Positions 1 to 8,055 of a stretch of DNA of 34,628 bases are shown here, in pieces. The DNA is from Saprospiraceae bacterium. Lineage in GTDB: Bacteria; Bacteroidota; Bacteroidia; Chitinophagales; Saprospiraceae. The DNA lies in the NCBI GenBank assembly GCA_020848965.1, contig JADLHE010000452.1:1-34628 (forward strand). Direction: 5' to 3'. The position numbers were made by a program, and so were the translations under genes. The notes beneath the pieces were generated by a model. The model saw nothing but the letters and a program-made list of their open reading frames with translations, was not told the DNA's origin and did not search any database. Every line of letters starts with the position of its first letter. The first letter of the stretch is position 1.

Positions 1-454
1 AACCGGGGGCGGGCAAATCGCTCGTGGCACTCACCGACATAATCGGCAAATCATTGGGTGAGACCTTGCTCATCACGGGGCTTAATATATCGGCGGGCAA
101 ATCCTTTCGTATATTGTCTATATAACGTTGGGCATCCTGCATGGCTTGGTCGAGGTCGGTGCCGTAATTCAGGTTGGCGATGATGACCGAGGCATTGGGC
201 AAGGATTTGGTGACCAAATAATCCACGCCTTCCAGGTTGGACAATGCATCCTCGATTTTTCGGGAAACAGAGGTTTCCACCTCATCGGGTGCTGCGCCTG
301 GGTAACCCGTGCGAATGACGACGACGGGTTGGTTGAAATCGGGCATCAATTCGTAGCTCAGATTTTTGTACCCGATGATGCCGAGTAGCGCAAACACGCT
401 GAACAGTACGATAATCAGCGAAGGACGATTGATGGATATTTCCGTGATATTCAT
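1..454 (-). CDS. RND efflux pump, inner-membrane subunit (N-terminal part only)
   Basis: The minus-strand frame opens with ATG at 454 and runs off the window start, giving 151 residues. It begins MNITEISINRPSL, a cytoplasmic stub followed by a first membrane helix (about residues 12-30). The periplasmic porter domain then starts with the typical stretch YPGAAPDEVETSVSRKIEDAL. This is the usual N-terminus of AcrB/HME-type resistance-nodulation-division transporters, which export drugs or metals by proton antiport. It is the last visible gene of an operon with a membrane-fusion protein (6 bp upstream) and a TolC-type channel, so it should form a tripartite pump. The substrate cannot be told from this part. 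Confidence 0.93.
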   Translation of the reverse strand, partial: MNITEISINRPSLIIVLFSVFALLGIIGYKNLSYELMPDFNQPVVVIRTGYPGAAPDEVETSVSRKIEDALSNLEGVDYLVTKSLPNASVIIANLNYGTDLDQAMQDAQRYIDNIRKDLPADILSPVMSKVSPNDLPIMSVSATSDLPAPG

Positions 455-460
455 AGCCGA

Positions 461-1309
461 TTAGTTTTTGGTAGTTAATGCTATTTTTCCAAACATCCCC
501 GCCCGAAGCGCATGATTTGAAATATTATTGACCGTAAATTGAATGGGAAAACTATTGCCCATATTGGCTTTGCTCGCTATCAGGCTGACCTTGCCCATGA
601 TTTTATTATTGGGAAAAACGTCTGCGACAATTTCATGGCTTTGTCCGGTTTTGAAATATTTCAAATCGTTTTCGGGCACGTTTATCGTGAATTTCAATTG
701 CCCAATATCAAGGATATGCAACAGCGGAACACCGGGTGCGGCAAAGCCGCCTACTTCATTTAATTTACCATAAACAATTCCATTGAAAGGGGCTTTGATA
801 CTGGTTTTATTGATTTGCTCTTTAATGGTCGCCCGCTGAACTAAGGCGGATTTCAATCCCAATTGGGCTTTTTCCAACTGAACGCCCTGCACCGCATCTG
901 CTTTTGCCAAAATGGAATAGCGGTTCACATCAGCCGTCAAGCCCTCGATTTGTACGTCCACCGATTCCAATTGCAGTTGCAAAAGCGCATCGTCCAATCG
1001 CACGAGTGTTTGCCCTTTGGTCACAATGCTACCCGCATCTACGGTGATTAGATTGATTTTGCCTTGTGTTTCTGCGCTGATTTTCGTTTCCCGAAATGGT
1101 TCAAAACTGCCCGTGAAAACAAGGGTGCCCGCATCGGCTGGTGATGTTGACGAAGATGTTTTGTCACTCAAATCAGGCGTTTCCGTTGGGTTGTGGTGAT
1201 ATACACGCTCTTCAGCGGTGGCTTTGTTCTTTTTTAGTTTGAACGCAATGCCGCCGAAAATGCCAATCAAAATGATGGCGGTCAATAAGTAGAACAGTAT
1301 CTTTTTCAT
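461..1309 (-). CDS. RND efflux periplasmic adaptor (membrane-fusion protein, HlyD family)
   Basis: The product has 282 residues. An N-terminal membrane anchor (residues 4-22) precedes a linker rich in Thr/Ser/Pro. The barrel-sandwich (lipoyl-like) half-motif ITVDAGSIVTKGQTLVRLDD lies near 88-107, followed by a short coiled-coil hairpin and then the second half-motif (about residues 170-205) with a beta-barrel end. Adaptors of this family link the inner-membrane RND pump to the outer-membrane channel. At 282 residues it is shorter than typical adaptors (350-400), mainly because the coiled coil is short and the C-terminal membrane-proximal domain is reduced. It starts 3 bp after the TolC-type gene ends and is followed 6 bp later by the RND pump. 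Confidence 0.92.
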   Translation of the reverse strand: MKKILFYLLTAIILIGIFGGIAFKLKKNKATAEERVYHHNPTETPDLSDKTSSSTSPADAGTLVFTGSFEPFRETKISAETQGKINLITVDAGSIVTKGQTLVRLDDALLQLQLESVDVQIEGLTADVNRYSILAKADAVQGVQLEKAQLGLKSALVQRATIKEQINKTSIKAPFNGIVYGKLNEVGGFAAPGVPLLHILDIGQLKFTINVPENDLKYFKTGQSHEIVADVFPNNKIMGKVSLIASKANMGNSFPIQFTVNNISNHALRAGMFGKIALTTKN

Positions 1310-1312
1310 TGT

Positions 1313-2632
1313 TTAGTTTTTGATTGAACCAGAAGCTTTTTTCAGTTCCAAATCGGCTTTCAAATACTCGACAAGGGCATTGAGGTAATTGGTTTGTGCT
1401 TCTCGCAAAGCATTGTCCGCCAATAAAATATCGGCAATGGTCGCCATGCCCTGTTGCTGTTGCACGAGCGTTTGCTGAAAGACCGAATTGGCCAATACGA
1501 TTTGTTGCTGCGTGGGTGGGATATTTCCTTGGGCGGTATTTTTTTGCAAAATGGCGTTGGCAATTTGCAGGTCGTACTGCGCCTGAACCTGTTCGGATTG
1601 GAGGCGATTGCCTGTTATTTCGACTTCTTTTTGTGCGATTTTATAATGGGTGGTTCTGTTCCAAATCGGGTACGACGCCTGTGCGCCAATAAAGCCGATT
1701 GGAAATACTTTGAAAAATGGGTCGGGCTGTTTGAAGTACCCAAAACCCGTCAAACCATAATTAGCTACAATGGAAATGGTGGGCAATTTTGATTTTCTCA
1801 GCAAATCCAATTCGTTCAACAAAAGGTGGTTTTGTACCTGCACCATGCGGGCATCCACCGACGGCGAAACGGGATAATCCGCCCGGCTTTCATGTTCGAT
1901 GTCCTTTGGAACGGACAGCGGCGCACTCAAATCCCGACCCATGAAAAAATTCAGACCGTTGAGCACCTGTGCAAGTTTGCCGTCCAACTGCGAGCGTTGG
2001 GATTGCAGTTGCGCTTGTTGGAGTTGGATTTTGCTTACGTCCGTTCCTTTTGCCAAGCCCTGTTGTCGCAGCAATTGCATGTTGTTCAAAAGTCGCTGCA
2101 CATTGACCAAATTACTGTCCACGAAAAGTATTTGGTGCTGCAATATTTGGGCATTGTAATACAAATTAGTCACTTCAAATATGACCTGTTCTTCGCTTTT
2201 CTCAACTTGTAAACCACCCATTTCCGCAGCAATTTCCGCCCCTTTGATGCCCGCTTTGATTTGCGGATTGTAAAGCGGCATCGCCAATTGCACGTTTGCA
2301 CCGAGGTTGTGCGGCACGCCGAATTGCGCCTCTTTAAATTGCCCTTCTGGTGCTGTTGGATTAAATGTTGACAAAGGCATTAACTGGAAAGGCAGATTGG
2401 TGAAATATTTATAATCCGCCGATGCCGTCGCCTTTGGCAAAAGGTTCGACTTCGCCTCTTGTTGCCGCAGTTCATTCAGCCCGAGGATATTCCTGCCGAC
2501 TAGCAGGCTTTTGTTGTTGAGCAAAGCCGTTTCGACGCATTGGCCAAGGCTCATGGCCTGAGGCTGTGCGGATAAAACGTTTATGGACGCCAAGGCAAAA
2601 ACAACCAATATGGTTGTGAGGATATTTTTCAT
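1313..2632 (-). CDS. TolC-family outer-membrane efflux protein
   Basis: The product has 439 residues with a Sec signal peptide (MKNILTTILVVFALASINVLSAQ). Two related halves of Gln/Leu-rich alpha-hairpins follow, for example LGQCVETALLNNKSL after the signal and the Gln-rich helices near 170-215 and 335-425, as expected of the OEP domain pair that forms TolC trimers. It should be the outer-membrane channel of the pump encoded by the next two genes. It is co-oriented with the upstream cupin gene (41-bp gap) and nearly touches the downstream adaptor gene. Confidence 0.93.
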   Translation of the reverse strand: MKNILTTILVVFALASINVLSAQPQAMSLGQCVETALLNNKSLLVGRNILGLNELRQQEAKSNLLPKATASADYKYFTNLPFQLMPLSTFNPTAPEGQFKEAQFGVPHNLGANVQLAMPLYNPQIKAGIKGAEIAAEMGGLQVEKSEEQVIFEVTNLYYNAQILQHQILFVDSNLVNVQRLLNNMQLLRQQGLAKGTDVSKIQLQQAQLQSQRSQLDGKLAQVLNGLNFFMGRDLSAPLSVPKDIEHESRADYPVSPSVDARMVQVQNHLLLNELDLLRKSKLPTISIVANYGLTGFGYFKQPDPFFKVFPIGFIGAQASYPIWNRTTHYKIAQKEVEITGNRLQSEQVQAQYDLQIANAILQKNTAQGNIPPTQQQIVLANSVFQQTLVQQQQGMATIADILLADNALREAQTNYLNALVEYLKADLELKKASGSIKN

Positions 2633-2673
2633 AAAAATTGCGTCAGGTTTCTGAGTATAAAAATCAAGATTGC

Positions 2674-2961
2674 TTATTGAATAAGAAGCAGCACAGCGTC
2701 ATCCAGCCCAGTGAGCTTATGGGTGGTATGAGCAGGTATCTGGACGAAGTCCAAGGGCTGGCCGAGCGACTCCCATCGTCCTTCCTCATCGTAAGCCACA
2801 CTGCCCGACAGCAGCACGAGCAGTGCATCGGTCATGCTCTGGTGTTCCTTCAGTACAGCGCCTTTTTTAATATTGATTAGCGTGGCGGAGGCTGTGGCCT
2901 TCAGCACGTTTTTGGTGGACACACCTTTTTCGGTCGATGCAAAAAGTTCGAGTAGGTTCAT
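2674..2961 (-). CDS. Small single-domain cupin protein
   Basis: The product is a 95-residue protein with no signal peptide. The pattern of a hydrophobic strand, K-G-A-V-L-K-E-H (about 33-40), a central G-S-V-A, and a final P-A-H-T-T-H-K-L (about 76-83) is that of a minimal cupin barrel with His residues in the usual metal-ligand places. Its ATG overlaps the stop of the upstream lipoprotein gene by 4 bp (ATGA), which suggests translational coupling. The substrate and reaction are unknown. A sensor or small-molecule binding role next to a TetR repressor and efflux pump is possible but inferred only from position. Confidence 0.72.
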   Translation of the reverse strand: MNLLELFASTEKGVSTKNVLKATASATLINIKKGAVLKEHQSMTDALLVLLSGSVAYDEEGRWESLGQPLDFVQIPAHTTHKLTGLDDAVLLLIQ

Positions 2962-3377
2962 TGAAAATAGGTTTGGTAAGTGGAAAGATGTTGTTTCAAT
3001 TGGCTGATGGCAGCTTCGCTTTCCGTCGCTGGCCCTTCTCCGATTTTTTCAAAAAGCGGCTTCATGGGCAGCAGGTAGTTGTGCAGTTGGTTGTGCCCCT
3101 CGCCCGTCATGGTGCAGGCTTTGAAGATACCCTGAAAGGCTGCCTCCAGTTCTTCCTGCAAGGATTCACGGCTGGTGTCGTCGGCGGTTTTGCCCTCGTA
3201 TTTTGCGAGGATTGTCTGCATCTCGGCAATGCCGGAACTTGTTTCAGGGTTAGCTTGCCAGGGCTGCCCATTGTCGAGCACGAGCGGGGGTATGTCGCCG
3301 CCGCTGTGGTTGTGGCCACCGCAGGACTGTAGGAGGAACGGAAGGGCCAAAAGGAGAAAAAACAGTACTTTTTTCAT
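2958..3377 (-). CDS. Uncharacterised His-rich lipoprotein
   Basis: The product has 139 residues with a lipoprotein signal peptide: a hydrophobic run, then the lipobox LLQSC at about 15-19, then a His/Gly segment GGHNHSGG. The mature part looks all-helical and carries the motif FKACTMTGEGHNQLHNYLLP (about 86-105), with closely placed Cys, Met and two His residues that could bind metal or haem. I do not recognise the family. The gene overlaps both neighbours by 4 bp (the TetR gene upstream, the cupin downstream), so it belongs to the efflux operon. Confidence 0.75.
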   Translation of the reverse strand: MKKVLFFLLLALPFLLQSCGGHNHSGGDIPPLVLDNGQPWQANPETSSGIAEMQTILAKYEGKTADDTSRESLQEELEAAFQGIFKACTMTGEGHNQLHNYLLPMKPLFEKIGEGPATESEAAISQLKQHLSTYQTYFQ

Positions 3378-3979
3378 GTTGCATTATTTTTAGAAATGAG
3401 GGAAATGAGGTAGCCGATATGTTTTTGCCCTTCGGCTTTCACGTCAAAGCTGAGACCGGAAATATGCCACCGGAGCATCAACAAGCGGAAGGAGCCAAGC
3501 AATATATGGGTCAGCTCTGCGGCTGGTACGTCATCGGTGAAAGCTCCGTCCCGTTGTCCATCTGCTACAATGCCTACTATCGTATCCCGCATGAGTGAGA
3601 TTAGTTGTAGGATGCCAGCATTGACGGAAGGGCTATAGGCCAACATCCCTTCCGAAAAAACTGCCGTCAAGAAATGGGGATTGTCACAGAGGAATTCGAG
3701 TTGGCTCTTGAAGAGCAGCCGCAGCCGCTCGCCAGCCTGCTCGCTTTGGGATGCATTGACCGCAGCCAGCCTTTCAGAAATCACCCCGTGCAAGTATTGG
3801 AGCAATGCAGCAATGATTTCCTCCTTGCTGCTGTAATGACGATAAAGGGCCGACTCGGCAAAGCCTACCTTCATCGCAAGGTTCTTGGTGGTCAGACCAC
3901 CGATGCCCCGCTCGCTGAGCAGCGCACCGGCAGCAGTCAAGATTTCGAGCTTGCGTTCTTTGATATCCATATTATGCAA
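3374..3979 (-). CDS. TetR/AcrR-family transcriptional repressor
   Basis: The product has 201 residues. The N-terminal helix-turn-helix spans about residues 10-57 (GLTTKNLAMKVGFAESALYRHYSSKEEIIAALL), with the F-A-E-S-A-L-Y-R-H-Y recognition helix typical of TetR proteins. The rest is a variable helical ligand-binding domain. It overlaps the upstream membrane-protein gene by 8 bp and the downstream lipoprotein by 4 bp. It most likely represses its own operon, including the RND pump, through the palindrome at 4476-4489 on the operon promoter. The ligand is unknown. Confidence 0.93.
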   Translation of the reverse strand: MHNMDIKERKLEILTAAGALLSERGIGGLTTKNLAMKVGFAESALYRHYSSKEEIIAALLQYLHGVISERLAAVNASQSEQAGERLRLLFKSQLEFLCDNPHFLTAVFSEGMLAYSPSVNAGILQLISLMRDTIVGIVADGQRDGAFTDDVPAAELTHILLGSFRLLMLRWHISGLSFDVKAEGQKHIGYLISLISKNNAT

Positions 3980-4379
3980 CTTGTTTCAGGTTGAAAAACG
4001 AGATGCCCAGCCAAAGCACGGCAGTGGTCATGGAGGCGGCACCAATCAGCACGAATACGGGCGGTGCTCCCAAATAGACTTCTGCGAGGATGCCCAGCGG
4101 CATCAACATTCCCGTCAATGCGAGCCACCCAATGATTTTGGCCTTTTGGATGCGTTCGCCAAAGTGCAGCAGCAAGTAGCCGATGACGATGTTCAGGAAA
4201 GCAAACAGGTTGCCATGCACGTGTGCCAGCCTCGACTCAAAATGCCTGCCTGTTGTGTACTGCGCAATCCATTCTTCTTTGCCTGGTGCGAAATCACGCA
4301 GGTAGATAAGCAGGAAGCCGTAAGCCATGAAGAAGCCCATGAGGAGGAAGCCGGTCGAAAGATTGTTCTTGCCTGTCAT
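3972..4379 (-). CDS. Small four-helix membrane protein, first gene of the efflux operon
   Basis: The product has 135 residues with about four predicted membrane helices (roughly 9-27, 55-73, 82-101, 105-127). The segment RLAHVHGNLFAFLNIVIG at the start of helix 2 places two His residues at the membrane face, somewhat like the HGHLAFW haem-ligand helix of haem-copper oxidases and NorB, so haem binding is conceivable but unproven. I do not recognise the family. It is the promoter-proximal gene of the TetR-controlled operon. Confidence 0.72.
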   Translation of the reverse strand: MTGKNNLSTGFLLMGFFMAYGFLLIYLRDFAPGKEEWIAQYTTGRHFESRLAHVHGNLFAFLNIVIGYLLLHFGERIQKAKIIGWLALTGMLMPLGILAEVYLGAPPVFVLIGAASMTTAVLWLGISFFNLKQVA

Positions 4380-4458
4380 TTTGATTGTTTTTAGCGCTTA
4401 GGAGAGTGGGGCTTGGGAACAAATTGGATTCGTTCACAAACTTTCACGCTGCTAAAAA

Positions 4459-4537
4459 GTGAGTAAAATAAAGTAAGTGAATATTCACTCACAAATATAG
4501 CTAAGAAGAATAGGCTCCTCGCAGTGATATTGGTCAC
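4459..4537 (-). promoter_or_regulatory. Promoter of the TetR/efflux operon with TetR-type operator and CRP/FNR-like site
   Basis: On the minus strand a perfect Bacteroidota -7 box TATATTTG occupies 4499-4492. Directly downstream is a perfect 14-bp palindrome AGTGAATATTCACT (4476-4489). An outer inverted pair GTGAGT (4459-4464) and ACTCAC (4487-4492) surrounds it. This layout suits a TetR-type autorepressor. No -33 TTTG is visible; instead GTGATATTGGTCAC (4524-4537) sits where a class II CRP/FNR activator would bind. All sites are pattern-based. Confidence 0.6.
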
Positions 4538-4642
4538 CTAAGCCATTGAAATTTTAGAAGATTAAAAATAGCTTCGACGACGATTGCTTGTCGCCATTTC
4601 CAGCCAAGTGCTTAGAATAGCATTAAAAACTCACGCTTTTTC

Positions 4643-4686
4643 TTTGAAATAAAAATCTTTGGCGTAGTTTTGGGACAAAATTGTCT
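4643..4686 (+). promoter_or_regulatory. Promoter and overlapping 14-bp operator of the first Rrf2 gene
   Basis: A Bacteroidota promoter is visible: -33 TTTG at 4643-4646, an 18-bp spacer, and -7 TAGTTTTG at 4665-4672. Immediately after it lies GGACAAAATTGTCT (4673-4686), an inverted repeat GACAA-AA-TTGTC. It covers the expected transcription start, as a repressor site would. The same motif recurs at 12552, 13464 and 24027, so it is probably the operator of an Rrf2 (NsrR-like) protein. Confidence 0.62.
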
Positions 4687-4704
4687 TAAATATAAAATCG
4701 AGCC

Positions 4705-5142
4705 TTGAGAGTACTTTCAAAAGCCACTGTATATGGATTGCGGGCGCTGGTTTACATGGCATCTGAAAGGGAGCGGACGGGCTACGTGAGCATCGGCGAG
4801 ATTTCCGAAAGACTGAACATCTCTTTCCATTTCCTTACAAAAACCTTTCAAACACTGACCCAGCACGGCATCCTCGAATCGTACCGGGGGCCGAACGGCG
4901 GCGTGGCGCTGACGAAGCCTGCCGACCAGCTATTTTTGACAGACATTGTTCACGTCCTCGAAGGAGTGGACTTTTTTGACAAATGCCTCTTGGGCTTGCC
5001 CGGCTGCGGCACGTTTGCGCCCTGCCCCGTCCACGACTTCTGGAAGGCGGCTAAGGAGGCCATGAAAAACGAGTTTGACAACACCTCCCTCGCCGAACTG
5101 GGCGAGAAGGTGACCGATGAAAGGTTCCGCCTCGTGGCGTGA
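4705..5142 (+). CDS. Rrf2-family regulator, NsrR-like (upstream of the quinol NO reductase)
   Basis: The product has 145 residues. The N-terminal winged helix begins RVLSKATVYGLRALVYMA, includes ISFHFLTKTFQTLTQHGILES as recognition helix and GPNGGVALTKP as wing. Three Cys follow in CLLGLPGCGTFAPC (about 95-108), the cluster-ligand arrangement (C-x6-C-x5-C) of IscR/NsrR-type Rrf2 proteins that sense NO, oxygen or iron-sulphur status. The start is TTG at 4705; no ATG is placed to keep the conserved N-terminus. It precedes the quinol NO reductase gene and has a candidate autoregulatory operator at its own promoter. Confidence 0.9.
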   Translation: MRVLSKATVYGLRALVYMASERERTGYVSIGEISERLNISFHFLTKTFQTLTQHGILESYRGPNGGVALTKPADQLFLTDIVHVLEGVDFFDKCLLGLPGCGTFAPCPVHDFWKAAKEAMKNEFDNTSLAELGEKVTDERFRLVA

Positions 5143-5564
5143 CTTTTTTTTGGAATAATTTTAGGGTAAAAGACTCTTTATTTCTTTTTTAATCACCTAA
5201 TATCAGTCCACATGACGGCCAAGTTCATCTTCCAAGCGCTGCCCGACAACTTGCCAATCGGTTTCCTGATGGCCTCCAATTTCATCCAAGCATGGTGAAG
5301 TAGCAGCTAAGGGTTTGCGCAAGAATAAGTTTCCAGTAGTGGGTGAATTATTTTGTTTCCTAAAAGCACTTTAAAAATTAAGCATAGCTGGGCTACGGTT
5401 CATTTTTAAAGTGCTTTTAGGGAGCAAAAGAAACGGCCAATGCTGGGAAGTTATCCTTGCGCAAACCCTAAAACTCACCTCTATCACATCCGGCACCATC
5501 CCTTCAAATTTTGCCAACCACGGTAGGCCCTGCCGCCTGGGATTGGCCTGAAATCCCTTTGCAC
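5143..5564 (+). other. Long leader region of the quinol NO reductase, holding a weak operator, a 28-codon ORF and a hairpin element
   Basis: This gap of about 420 bp contains no recognisable complete gene. At 5156-5177 TAATTTTA followed by GGGTAAAAGACTCT aligns with the promoter-operator of the upstream Rrf2 gene (TAGTTTTG, GGACAAAATTGTCT), though degenerate. At 5212-5298 there is a 28-codon ORF (MTAKFIFQALPDNL...) which could be a leader peptide or a gene scrap. A 160-bp palindromic element follows at 5310-5469. If transcription starts near 5170, the reductase mRNA carries a leader of about 400 nt. Confidence 0.5.
5310..5469. repeat. MITE-like 160-bp full-length inverted repeat
   Basis: The ends AGGGTTTGCGCAAG (5310-5323) and CTTGCGCAAACCCT (5456-5469) are perfect inverted copies. 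The similarity continues inward with few mismatches: CCTAAAAGCACTTTAAAAA (5359-5377) matches TTTTTAAAGTGCTTTTAGG (5403-5421), and a short tip lies at about 5385-5394. The whole element can fold into a single hairpin with arms of about 75 nt. TA or TAA flanks both ends (5308-5310 and 5469-5471), consistent with a TA/TAA target duplication. No transposase is encoded, so a non-autonomous element is likely. Confidence 0.8.
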
Positions 5565-7964
5565 ATGAAAGCGGAAAACAACGAAAGCGCCAACGGAACG
5601 AAGAGCATCAGCTATTTCATGAACACTAAAAACTGGTGGCAGCCGCTCATCTTCATCCTCATCATCAGCGTGGCGGGAGTGGGCATGATCGGCTACCAGA
5701 CCTACAATGACGCCCCACCCATGACCGGCTTCAAGTCGCCTACGGGCGAGGTGATGATGGACAAAACGACCATCGAGGAAGGGCAAAAGGTCTTCCACAA
5801 ATATGCCTTGATGGAGTACGGCTCTTTCATGGGTGACGGTGCGCAGCGTGGGCCCGACTACACCGCCGAGGCCCTGCACTACATCACCGTTTACATGAAC
5901 GAGTACCAAGTCGAGGCTTTCAAGCGGGAAAACAGCCGTGAACCCAACGACATGGAACTGAAAATCATCGGGGAAAACATCAAGTCGGAACTGAAGGAAA
6001 ACCGCTACGACGAAGCCGGGAACATCGTGGCCCTGACCGAAGCCCAAGCATATTCGCTGGGAAAGCTGCGGACGTACTACACCGATATTTTCATTGACAA
6101 AAACGCCGAGGGCTCGTTCCCGCCCAAGGACTACATCACCGACCGAAAAGAGGTGGAAAATCTGGCTTCCTTCTTCTTCTGGGGAGCTTGGGTCTGCGCC
6201 GTGGAGCGGCCGGGCGGCAATTTCAGCTACACCCACAACTGGCCGTTCGACCCCGCCGCAGGCAACACGCCCACCTCTCCTGTCATACTATGGAGCGTAC
6301 TGGGGATGCTGGCTTTTGTACTGATGTGCGGCATCGTGCTGTACTACATCGGGCAGTACAACCAGCTCCCCAACAAGTTTTTCAAGCCAGCGGGCAAGGA
6401 CCTGCTGACTGCCGAAAAGGTCGCCAATTTCAAGCCGACCCCGACGCAGCGAGCTACTTACAAGTTTTTCGCCGTAGCAGCCTTGCTGTTTTTCCTGCAA
6501 GTGGCCAGCGGCATCATCACCATCAACGATTTTGTCAACTTCCTGGGATGGTTCGGTATCCATCCATCAGAGGTATTCCCGGTGACCATGTCACGCAGTT
6601 GGCACTTGATGCTAGCGCTCTACTGGATTTCAATTTGCTGGATAGCCTCTTCCATTTTCATTTGCCCAATCCTATCCAAAAAGGAAATACCGGGTCAACT
6701 TCCGCTCATCAACACGTTGTTCTGGATGCTGATCGTGTTGGCGGGCGGCTCGCTGCTGGGCATGGTACTTGGGCCAAAAGGCGTCTTCGGCGAGTGGTGG
6801 CACCTGCTGGGGCACCAGGGCTGGGAGTATGTTGACTTCGGAAAAATTTACCAAGCCCTGCTCATGCTCATCTTCGTGATGTGGGGGATAATCGTTTACC
6901 GGGGCGTAAAACCCGCCTTCGTGAAGGGCGAGCCTTGGAACCTGCCCAACTGGATTATCTACTCCGTCATCGGCATCCCGCTGCTGTTCCTGTCGGGCTT
7001 CGTGGCCACGCCAGAGACCAATTTCGTCATCGCCGACTTCTGGCGATGGATGGTCATCCACATGTGGGTCGAGGCGTTCTTCGAGGTGTTCATCACGGTC
7101 ATCGTCAGCTACCTGATGGTGCTGATGGGCCTCGTGAGCCGACAGGCCGCCATCCGGGTGGTGTATTTCGCCACCATCCTTTTCCTCGGAACGGGGCTGC
7201 TGGGCATCTCCCACAATTTTTACTGGAACGCCAAGCCCGTGGCCACGATGGCGCTCGGCTCGGTGTTTTCCACCCTGCAATTTGTCCCCCTCATCCTACT
7301 GACGGTGGAGGCATGGCGCTTCAAGAACATGCCCCGCATGGCTGTCAACGGCATTGGCCAAAACCAATTGGGCAACTTTGGTTTCCCAGAGGTTTTCCTG
7401 TTCCTCGTCGCCACCAATTTCTGGAACTTCTTCGGGGCAGGCGTCATGGGCATCATTGTCAACCTGCCCATCATGAACTACTTCGAGCACGGCTCCTACC
7501 TTACCATCAACCATGCCCACGCTGCGCTGATGGGGGTTTACGGAAATATTTCATTAGCTGCCATGCTGTTCGCTTCCCGCCTATTGCTCAAGGGAAACCG
7601 CTGGAGCGAGAAGCTGGTCAAGTTCGCCTTCTGGTCCATCAATGCTGGCCTGATGCTGATGGTCATGCTGGACCTTTTCCCGGCAGGAGCCATCCAGTTC
7701 AAGGCCATCGTGGACAATGGGCTGTGGTTCGCCCGCTCTCATGCTTTCACTGGCGGCGGCATCTTCGAGCAGTTGACGTGGCTGCGGGGCATCGGGGCGT
7801 CGGTGTTCTTCTTTGGCGGCGTGATACCATTGACTTGGTTCATCGTGTCGAGGTGGGGCTCGCTGAAAAAGCCTTCTGACCAAGTTGAAGAACTGGTAAA
7901 AGACACGGGGCAAACAAACCCGCCTCAACCCGAAACCGAACCGGAAGAAGCCTTGTACGCATGA
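5565..7964 (+). CDS. norZ: Quinol-dependent nitric oxide reductase (qNor, NorZ type)
   Basis: The product is a single-subunit NO reductase reducing 2 NO to N2O with quinol electrons. After a first membrane helix comes the periplasmic qNor domain (GQKVFHKYALMEYGSFMGDGA), lacking a CxxCH haem c site as expected of qNor. A haem-copper-oxidase-type helical bundle follows with HMWVEAFFEVF (H near residue 499), GISHNFYW, and YLTINHAHAALMGVYGN carrying haem-ligand His residues. Length is 799 residues from ATG 5565; ATG 5619 (MNTKNWWQPL, 781 aa) matches the usual qNor start better and may be the true start. A TTG at 5511 is in frame but unconvincing. The Rrf2 gene upstream probably controls it. Confidence 0.95.
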   Translation: MKAENNESANGTKSISYFMNTKNWWQPLIFILIISVAGVGMIGYQTYNDAPPMTGFKSPTGEVMMDKTTIEEGQKVFHKYALMEYGSFMGDGAQRGPDYTAEALHYITVYMNEYQVEAFKRENSREPNDMELKIIGENIKSELKENRYDEAGNIVALTEAQAYSLGKLRTYYTDIFIDKNAEGSFPPKDYITDRKEVENLASFFFWGAWVCAVERPGGNFSYTHNWPFDPAAGNTPTSPVILWSVLGMLAFVLMCGIVLYYIGQYNQLPNKFFKPAGKDLLTAEKVANFKPTPTQRATYKFFAVAALLFFLQVASGIITINDFVNFLGWFGIHPSEVFPVTMSRSWHLMLALYWISICWIASSIFICPILSKKEIPGQLPLINTLFWMLIVLAGGSLLGMVLGPKGVFGEWWHLLGHQGWEYVDFGKIYQALLMLIFVMWGIIVYRGVKPAFVKGEPWNLPNWIIYSVIGIPLLFLSGFVATPETNFVIADFWRWMVIHMWVEAFFEVFITVIVSYLMVLMGLVSRQAAIRVVYFATILFLGTGLLGISHNFYWNAKPVATMALGSVFSTLQFVPLILLTVEAWRFKNMPRMAVNGIGQNQLGNFGFPEVFLFLVATNFWNFFGAGVMGIIVNLPIMNYFEHGSYLTINHAHAALMGVYGNISLAAMLFASRLLLKGNRWSEKLVKFAFWSINAGLMLMVMLDLFPAGAIQFKAIVDNGLWFARSHAFTGGGIFEQLTWLRGIGASVFFFGGVIPLTWFIVSRWGSLKKPSDQVEELVKDTGQTNPPQPETEPEEALYA

Positions 7965-7990
7965 CCCAAGGCGTTGTCAAAATTGATTGG

Positions 7991-8013
7991 CAGGCGGCAT
8001 GGTTGGCCGCCTG
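7991..8013. terminator. Stem-loop after the quinol NO reductase (possible terminator)
   Basis: A perfect 8-bp stem CAGGCGGC / GCCGCCTG with a 7-nt loop lies 27 bp past the reductase stop. Only a weak T-rich tail (TTCTTT) follows, so it may be a leaky terminator or an RNA-stabilising hairpin. Confidence 0.45.
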
Positions 8014-8055
8014 TTCTTTGCCTAAGCTACCCTCAGAATTCAAAAAATTGATTTT

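Noticed and set aside
5511..5564. In-frame TTG start that would extend the quinol NO reductase by 18 residues
   Set aside because: The added residues do not resemble qNor N-termini, and ATG 5565 or 5619 is more plausible.
6881..7879. A 332-codon frame inside the quinol NO reductase
   Set aside because: Out-of-frame shadow, His/Arg/Gly/Pro-rich, without motifs.
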